Assembly (NCBI RefSeq): GCF_049701175.1
Contig: NZ_JBNATW010000011.1
Coordinates: forward strand, 1 to 64,000
Length of the DNA: 64,000 nucleotides
Reading direction: 5' to 3'
Source: Thermovenabulum sp049701175
GTDB taxonomy: Bacteria > Bacillota > Thermosediminibacteria > Thermosediminibacterales > Thermosediminibacteraceae
Of the stretch, positions 59,852 through 64,000 are shown in pieces (the stretch's first letter is position 1; every line of letters starts with the position of its first letter). A program made the position numbers and the translations under genes. The notes under the pieces are model-generated. The model was not told the DNA's origin. It worked only from the letters and a program-made list of their open reading frames with translations, and searched no databases.

Positions 59852-60505
59852 TTACATAATAAATTTATTGTCAACTATTTCCTCAAACCCTTCGCCTATT
59901 AATTTTACCCTTTTATCTAATATACACATTTTTGTTAAAACTTCTTCAACTGTTAAGGGTAAATAGTAAGGCCTTAAAACTTCAAGGTTCACTGTTTCTT
60001 TGTATTCAATGCCTTTTATAATAAATCCCTTTTCTTTAAAAAACCGCTCAATTCGGTTGAAATTTTGATAATTCAAAGATACTAAATATTTTTCACATCT
60101 TATCATTTTTGTAATACCTGCTTTTTCAATCCCTTCTCTTGCGCTCTCACTGTAAGCCCTTATTAGACCTCCTGCACCTAATAATATTCCTCCAAAATAC
60201 CTTGTTACTACAACTACAGTATTTTTAAGGTTTTTCATTTTAATAACTTCCAAAATTGGTTTTCCTGCCGTACCACTCGGTTCTCCGTCATCATTAGATT
60301 TTTGTACTTCTTCAGCTTCTAACCCTACTGTAAAAGCATAAGTATTGTGAGTAGCATCGTAATATCTCTTTTTTATCTTAGAAATAAACTCTTCCGCCTC
60401 TTTTAAAGTACTCACAGGCTTAACGTTAGCAATAAATTTGGATTTTTTTATAACAATTTCGTATTCAGCTTCTTTTTTTAATGTTAAATATTCCTGAATT
60501 CCCAT
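59852..60505 (-). CDS. YigZ/IMPACT-family protein
   Basis: 217 residues: N-terminal UPF0029 domain (IKKSKFIANV, DATHNTYAF, DGEPSGTAGKPIL, VVVTRYFGGILLGAGGLIRAYS) and a C-terminal DUF1949 ferredoxin-like domain (about 140-217). A widespread family of unclear bacterial role, related to IMPACT in eukaryotes. ATG 60505. A possible promoter on minus is TTGACT (60582-60587), 17 bp, AATAAT (60559-60564). Confidence 0.92.
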   Translation of the reverse strand: MGIQEYLTLKKEAEYEIVIKKSKFIANVKPVSTLKEAEEFISKIKKRYYDATHNTYAFTVGLEAEEVQKSNDDGEPSGTAGKPILEVIKMKNLKNTVVVVTRYFGGILLGAGGLIRAYSESAREGIEKAGITKMIRCEKYLVSLNYQNFNRIERFFKEKGFIIKGIEYKETVNLEVLRPYYLPLTVEEVLTKMCILDKRVKLIGEGFEEIVDNKFIM

Positions 60506-60597
60506 AAAACTCTCACGTCCTATTTTACACTTTTACTTTTTAACTGTCGTATATAATAATTATTTGTTAACCTGCATAATAAGTCAATAAAAATTTA

Positions 60598-60630
60598 AAA
60601 ACCCTGCAGTAAAAAACTGCAGGGTTTTTT
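60598..60630 (-). terminator. Terminator of sleB
   Basis: AAAACCCTGCAGT (60598-60610) / ACTGCAGGGTTTT (from 60616), a long perfect stem with T runs on both sides, just after the sleB stop. Confidence 0.85.
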
Positions 60631-60634
60631 GTCC

Positions 60635-61327
60635 TTATTTAAAAAATACATGGTTTCCAATAATAACTGTCACCGGTCTTTGTTTTACCCAACCGTCATT
60701 CGTCTTTTTCGGGTTATAAAATCCTATCGCTCCTAAACTGGGGTCAAAACCGGCTAGGGCATCTTTTACCGCCTGTCTTGCAGTTTCATCGGGAGTAAGG
60801 TTTATCTGTCCATCCCATACTGAACTATACTGATAATGGCCTCCATCAATTTGGAATATAACTTCTGGAATAGAATTAGGATAAAAAGGACTTTTTACCC
60901 TATTCAACACCGAAGCTGCAACAGCAACCTGTCCTATATAAGGCTCACCTCGAGCCTCAGCATACACAAGCTTCGCAAGAAGTTCAATATCTCTCGCAGA
61001 AAACCTACCTTCATAACCTCGGTAAGAATTATAATTATTAAGGTTAATATTCAATGCTCTTAAAGTGTAATAGCCCACAATTCCATCAACTTTTAATCCC
61101 TTTGCTTTTTGAAAATTCATTACAGCAAGTTTCGTTCTCCAACCGAATATACCGTCAACTTTTCCATAATAATATCCCAAATCCTTTAGTCTTTGCTGGA
61201 TTAAAGAAACTTCTCTGCCCTTCATCCCTTCTTTAAATATTAAATTGTTAGTAGAAGCATAAACTTGTACTGTTATCAATATTAAGAAACAAAGTATTAA
61301 GGAAAATATTTTTGCATTCTTTTTCAT
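60635..61327 (-). CDS. sleB: Spore cortex-lytic enzyme SleB
   Basis: 230 residues: signal peptide (about 1-24), peptidoglycan-binding domain (about 38-90, GREVSLIQQRLKDLGYY) and a cell-wall hydrolase family-2 domain (DIELLAKLVYAEARGEPYIGQVAVAASVLNR with the catalytic Glu; ending VIGNHVFFK). A lytic transglycosylase opening the spore cortex in germination. ATG 61327 after AAAGGAGGAATAAAAT. The usual partner ypeB is not adjacent, so it may be unlinked. No firm SigG promoter was found. Confidence 0.93.
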   Translation of the reverse strand: MKKNAKIFSLILCFLILITVQVYASTNNLIFKEGMKGREVSLIQQRLKDLGYYYGKVDGIFGWRTKLAVMNFQKAKGLKVDGIVGYYTLRALNINLNNYNSYRGYEGRFSARDIELLAKLVYAEARGEPYIGQVAVAASVLNRVKSPFYPNSIPEVIFQIDGGHYQYSSVWDGQINLTPDETARQAVKDALAGFDPSLGAIGFYNPKKTNDGWVKQRPVTVIIGNHVFFK

Positions 61328-61599
61328 ATTTTATTCCTCCTTTACTATGGAGGCCAAAAATGGTTAAGTAAAGTATAACATAAAAAAGTATAAAGACAAA
61401 AAAGCAAATAAACTCATATACTTAATTATTTTGGTTTTATGAGTCATTTTATGTAAACATTTTTAGTATAGTTATAAATTCTTTTTTTTACTTTTTAATA
61501 ATGTATGCTGTATATTTTTTCTATCTGAATATTTTTTGTTTTTTATATATTCTTTTATCTATTTCCAATTCTTTCTTTATTTCATTAAATGCTTATAAA
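61328..61599. other. Intergenic region between sleB and the FAD oxidoreductase
   Basis: AT-rich sequence upstream of sleB. A plus-strand open frame at 61501 runs into the 3' end of the FAD gene and has no ribosome site; I see no gene or RNA here. It must contain the sleB promoter, which I could not place. Confidence 0.5.
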
Positions 61600-61641
61600 T
61601 TCAAAAAGCTGTTGAAACCATACGTTCAACAGCTTTTTGAA
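61600..61641. terminator. Terminator of the FAD oxidoreductase gene
   Basis: A perfect 17-bp inverted repeat, TTCAAAAAGCTGTTGAA (61600-61616) and TTCAACAGCTTTTTGAA (61625-61641), 8-nt loop. The AAAAAG/CTTTTT ends give a U-tract in either direction. Confidence 0.85.
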
Positions 61642-61647
61642 TTCCCA

Positions 61648-62931
61648 TTATACAATTTTTACATTGAATATATTTTCCATATTAGATTTTTTTACCCTTT
61701 CTCTTATCTCATCAACATTTGTAGTATATAATCCTAATTTTTTCATCCTTTCAAAATAAGTAGCCCCTGAAAAAGTATATTTTTTAGCAATCCCTTCTTC
61801 AGTCTGCATCTGTTCCCCAACATGATTTATAGCATCTCCTACCGCTAATTCTGTCGGAATACTTATCAACTCTACTTTGGCAGCATATCTAACAGCATTT
61901 GCACCTGCTAATGTTCCCGTACAAATGGCTTCAGTATGTCCTACCAACGGTCCAGCCTTTTCTCCACCGACAAAAAGATTATCTACACCAATTGCCTGTA
62001 AATAATTGTTTCGTGGAGAAATTGCAGTATACCTTATAGAATTACCTCTGCTTCCTGCATAAGGATCTTCATAACGAGCGTTTTCAAAGCCAGGAACTTT
62101 TCTTAACTGCTCCAAAGGGAAAAACGGAGCCATTAATTTTGCATGACCAGTATCCAAAAGTACGATATTTTCTATAAATTCTTTTAATGCATATTGCTGG
62201 CAGGCTTTTGCAGTAAGTATATATTCATCTTCTCTAACTTCAGGAGGAATAGGGACAACAACTACACCTTCTTTATTTAATTTATCAACGATTTTATCAT
62301 CTAAAGATTCTTTATGAAGCTTGCAGGAACCGCTCATTGCACCATAAGTCCCATCCGCTTTTTTGGCAATCATTTCTTTTACTCCTGCTTTTGCTGCTAT
62401 ACTTACCCTACCGCCAAAGCTCGGGCATCTAAGTATACACATAACACATCCGTTACCGTATTTTGTACAATTATTCTGTGGCCCTGCTGTGCCGGTGCAA
62501 TCAATAAAAACATCACCTTCAAATCTTTCACCTTCATCGTTTATAACTGCTACAATCCTTGTGTTCTCCATTTCCACATCAACTATTCTGCATTCTGTTC
62601 TTACCTGAATGCCTTTATTTTTTAATAAGTTTCTAACTGCAGGTTCAACCCTTGCAACATCATATAAAGTAGCGTGTTTATGACCTGGAAACTCTATATT
62701 TTTGTGCCTTGCAACATTATCAGTCACTTCAAAAAGTTCTCCGCCACCCATAGCGATCATTTCTTCTGTCGCTGTAAAACGACCGTTGTTTCTCATAATA
62801 CCGCCAACTAATCCTGTGCCTAAAAGCATATCAGTTCTTTCTAAAAGTATGACATCAGCCCCTGCTTTTTTTGCTGATAAGGCCGCAGCACAGCCCGACC
62901 ATCCTCCACCAATGATTATAACTCTTGGCAT
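61648..62931 (-). CDS. FAD-dependent oxidoreductase
   Basis: 427 residues. The N-terminal dinucleotide fold (VIIIGGGWSGCAAALSAKKAGADVILLE) and the GDVFIDCTGTAG motif mark a FAD-binding enzyme of the fumarate reductase/thiazole-type superfamily. A cysteine stretch (CTKYGNGCVMCILRC, about 160-174) could be redox-active or hold an Fe-S centre. The FAD-binding end is VDNLFVGGEKAGPLVGHTEAICTG. Substrate unknown. It is divergent from a permease and shares a palindromic repeat with it, so both probably serve one uptake-and-oxidation route. ATG 62931 after AGGAGGGG. Confidence 0.85.
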   Translation of the reverse strand: MPRVIIIGGGWSGCAAALSAKKAGADVILLERTDMLLGTGLVGGIMRNNGRFTATEEMIAMGGGELFEVTDNVARHKNIEFPGHKHATLYDVARVEPAVRNLLKNKGIQVRTECRIVDVEMENTRIVAVINDEGERFEGDVFIDCTGTAGPQNNCTKYGNGCVMCILRCPSFGGRVSIAAKAGVKEMIAKKADGTYGAMSGSCKLHKESLDDKIVDKLNKEGVVVVPIPPEVREDEYILTAKACQQYALKEFIENIVLLDTGHAKLMAPFFPLEQLRKVPGFENARYEDPYAGSRGNSIRYTAISPRNNYLQAIGVDNLFVGGEKAGPLVGHTEAICTGTLAGANAVRYAAKVELISIPTELAVGDAINHVGEQMQTEEGIAKKYTFSGATYFERMKKLGLYTTNVDEIRERVKKSNMENIFNVKIV

Positions 62932-62958
62932 TTCATTCCCCTCCTATCTTTTTACTAC

Positions 62959-62973
62959 TCATCATTGATGAGG
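62959..62973. repeat. Palindromic repeat copy 1, upstream of the FAD gene
   Basis: TCATC-ATT-GATGA plus GG, 15 bp, 28 bp before the FAD oxidoreductase start. Identical to the copy at 63350-63364. Probable operator of a dimeric regulator not encoded in the window. Confidence 0.6.
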
Positions 62974-63349
62974 TTTATATTAATATTATTCGCTAATAAA
63001 TTAAATAATCCTCCTTTGAGCTTTCATTTTTATATTTTTATCAGCATTTATAAAAATTTTTTTTAAGTTTTTATGATATTTTAACAATGATCCTTTAAAT
63101 GCTAACCTCTTGTCTTCTATTTTAAAGGACATGCATAAATTAAAAATGCGCAATATAAAATAAAATGAAATATAAATAATAGAATTTTTCGAAAAATCTT
63201 GTTATAACTTTATTTCTTTAAACAGGTTAAAAAAAGATTTTTTGAATTTATTTCCTATTAACTTTTTCTATCAATTTCTAAAAAAATTTTTAAAAACAAA
63301 AAGGATTTTTCATAAATACAGAGAATTAATAATAACATAACTATGGTTG
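62974..63349. other. Divergent regulatory region, FAD gene / permease
   Basis: A 514-bp intergenic stretch overall (62932-63445), very AT-rich. Besides the two palindromes it contains an inverted repeat TCCTTTAAA (63091-63099) / TTTAAAGGA (63121-63129), and on minus an AAAGGAGG at about 63013-63020 not followed by a start codon. I cannot place promoters with confidence. Confidence 0.4.
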
Positions 63350-63364
63350 TCATCATTGATGAGG
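63350..63364. repeat. Palindromic repeat copy 2, upstream of the permease
   Basis: The same 15-bp TCATCATTGATGAGG, 81 bp before the permease start. It overlaps a strong GAGGAGGTGAT (63361-63371) that has no suitable start codon after it. Confidence 0.6.
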
Positions 63365-63445
63365 AGGTGATTTAATAAAAAACCCTCTTATTAACTAATT
63401 TAAAATCAATAAAGTTCTAAAAATTTACTTAAAGGAGGTTAAAAT

Positions 63446-64000
63446 ATGACGCTTGCGCATTGGATTTATGCTTTAGGGACTCTTGCGGTTGTTATAACAA
63501 TGATTTTTAGGAAGAATGTTCTTATTCCTTGTATTTTATCAACTTTTTTAATTGGTCTAATCTACAAAGGCTCATTAATCGGTGCTGTGACAGCAGTTTT
63601 TCGCGCAAATATTGCAGCTCTATCTGAGTTGGGTAGCATTTTTGTTATTATCGGACTTATGGTTGCAATGTTAAAATCTTTAAGTGTCACTGGAGCAGAT
63701 GAACTTTTGGTAGCTCCTCTGAAAAAATTAATGGTATCCCCCTTCATCAGCTATCTTGTATTAGTCCTTTCCACATTTATAATATCACTGTTTTTCTGGC
63801 CTACTCCCGCAGTGCCTTTGATAGGTACACTATTGGTTCCTGCTGCTATTAAAGCAGGTCTTCCGCCTATGGCTGCTGCTGTGGCAATAGCCCTTGCGGG
63901 TCAGGGTATGGCCTTGTCTGGCGACTTTGTAATTCAAGGTGCACCGGGCTTATCTGCAAAGTCTGCAGGAATTCCCGTTCCTATTGTAACAAGTTATGGT
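63446..64000 (+). CDS. Multi-pass permease, truncated by the window end
   Basis: First 185 residues of an open frame that runs off the window. At least five hydrophobic segments (about 5-40, 62-80, 100-120, 125-160). Stretches such as FFWPTPAVPLIGTLLVPAAIKAGLP and ALAGQGMALSGDFVIQG suggest an organic-anion permease of the ion-transporter (CitMHS/GntP-like) type, but I cannot name the family. ATG 63446 is preceded by AAAGGAGGTT. Divergent from the FAD oxidoreductase, with which it shares an upstream palindrome. Confidence 0.75.
   Translation, partial: MTLAHWIYALGTLAVVITMIFRKNVLIPCILSTFLIGLIYKGSLIGAVTAVFRANIAALSELGSIFVIIGLMVAMLKSLSVTGADELLVAPLKKLMVSPFISYLVLVLSTFIISLFFWPTPAVPLIGTLLVPAAIKAGLPPMAAAVAIALAGQGMALSGDFVIQGAPGLSAKSAGIPVPIVTSYG

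Noticed and set aside
61344..61350. CATAGTA on minus as a SigG -10 of sleB
   Set aside because: It is only about 16 bp from the start codon, so the transcript would lack the ribosome site, and no -35 is at the right distance.
61501..61731. Plus-strand 76-codon open frame
   Set aside because: No ribosome site, runs through the FAD gene terminator and 3' end.
63343..63375. Ten-codon open frame across the second palindrome
   Set aside because: No ribosome site; the match with a leader peptide is probably chance.
1..64000. CRISPR arrays, insertion sequences, prophage, tRNA genes
   Set aside because: No regularly spaced repeats, transposase or phage genes and no recognisable tRNA were seen on reading both strands; a tRNAscan/minced run could confirm.

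Overview
The window is an AT-rich, gene-dense chromosomal segment of an anaerobic, endospore-forming member of the Clostridia. The evidence is intact sigK, a gerA-type germination operon, sleB, a BofC-like gene, an O2-reducing rubredoxin/flavodiiron operon, a SCIFF (ranthipeptide) precursor, a T-box leader and 6S RNA beside aspS. The mix resembles thermophilic lineages around Thermoanaerobacterales/Thermosediminibacterales, but I cannot fix genus or order from sequence alone. There is no phage, insertion sequence, CRISPR array, tRNA or 16S/23S/5S rRNA gene that I can see.

Layout. (1) 1-2005: rubredoxin, a ferritin-like diiron protein and FprA flavodiiron protein, an oxygen/NO detoxification operon. 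(2) 2024-5430: sigK, divergent from gerAA-gerAB, which has no gerC. (3) 5432-16043, minus strand: a urocanate degradation and fermentation cluster (YjiH-type transporter, two urocanases, AraC regulator, ftcD, hutI, fhs, fchA). HutH is absent, and one urocanase is clearly divergent. (4) 16185-21521, minus: class B PBP, U32 peptidase, mltG, queT and a split LysO lysine exporter. (5) 21581-24557, plus: yybP-ykoY (Mn2+) riboswitch and a P-type cation ATPase. (6) 24612-27658, minus: Ser T-box leader, class V aminotransferase, serA and a Fur-family regulator.

(7) 27666-33240, minus: alaS-ireB-[aldo/keto reductase]-ruvX-DUF1292, with csoR-rseC upstream under a CsoR-like palindrome. (8) 33265-36562, minus: hisS-aspS followed by 6S RNA. 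(9) htrA on plus at 36770. (10) 37964-60505, minus: the long conserved Clostridia housekeeping chain: yigZ, nadE, yebC, bofC, ruvCAB, spoIID/lytB, queA, a PsiE-CorC_HlyC-like protein, tgt, yajC, TIGR04086, SCIFF, secDF, phasin-like, an AAA+/VWA pair, recJ, apt, relA, dtd, an MBL hydrolase and a small helical protein. (11) 60635-64000: sleB, an FAD oxidoreductase and a divergent, truncated permease sharing a 15-bp palindromic repeat.

Connections: ftcD + fchA + fhs would convert the formimino group to formate with ATP gain. queT, queA and tgt serve queuosine tRNA modification. sigK, bofC, sleB and gerA belong to sporulation and germination. mltG, U32, PBP and alaS-ireB-ruvX-DUF1292 are parts of the B. 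subtilis alaS-yrrR neighbourhood, here split by inserted genes. The most interesting points are the orphan SCIFF gene, the divergent urocanase paralogue, the terminator-like hairpin that contains the PBP start codon, the SigG-like promoter/inverted repeat at bofC and the shared palindromes at the right end.
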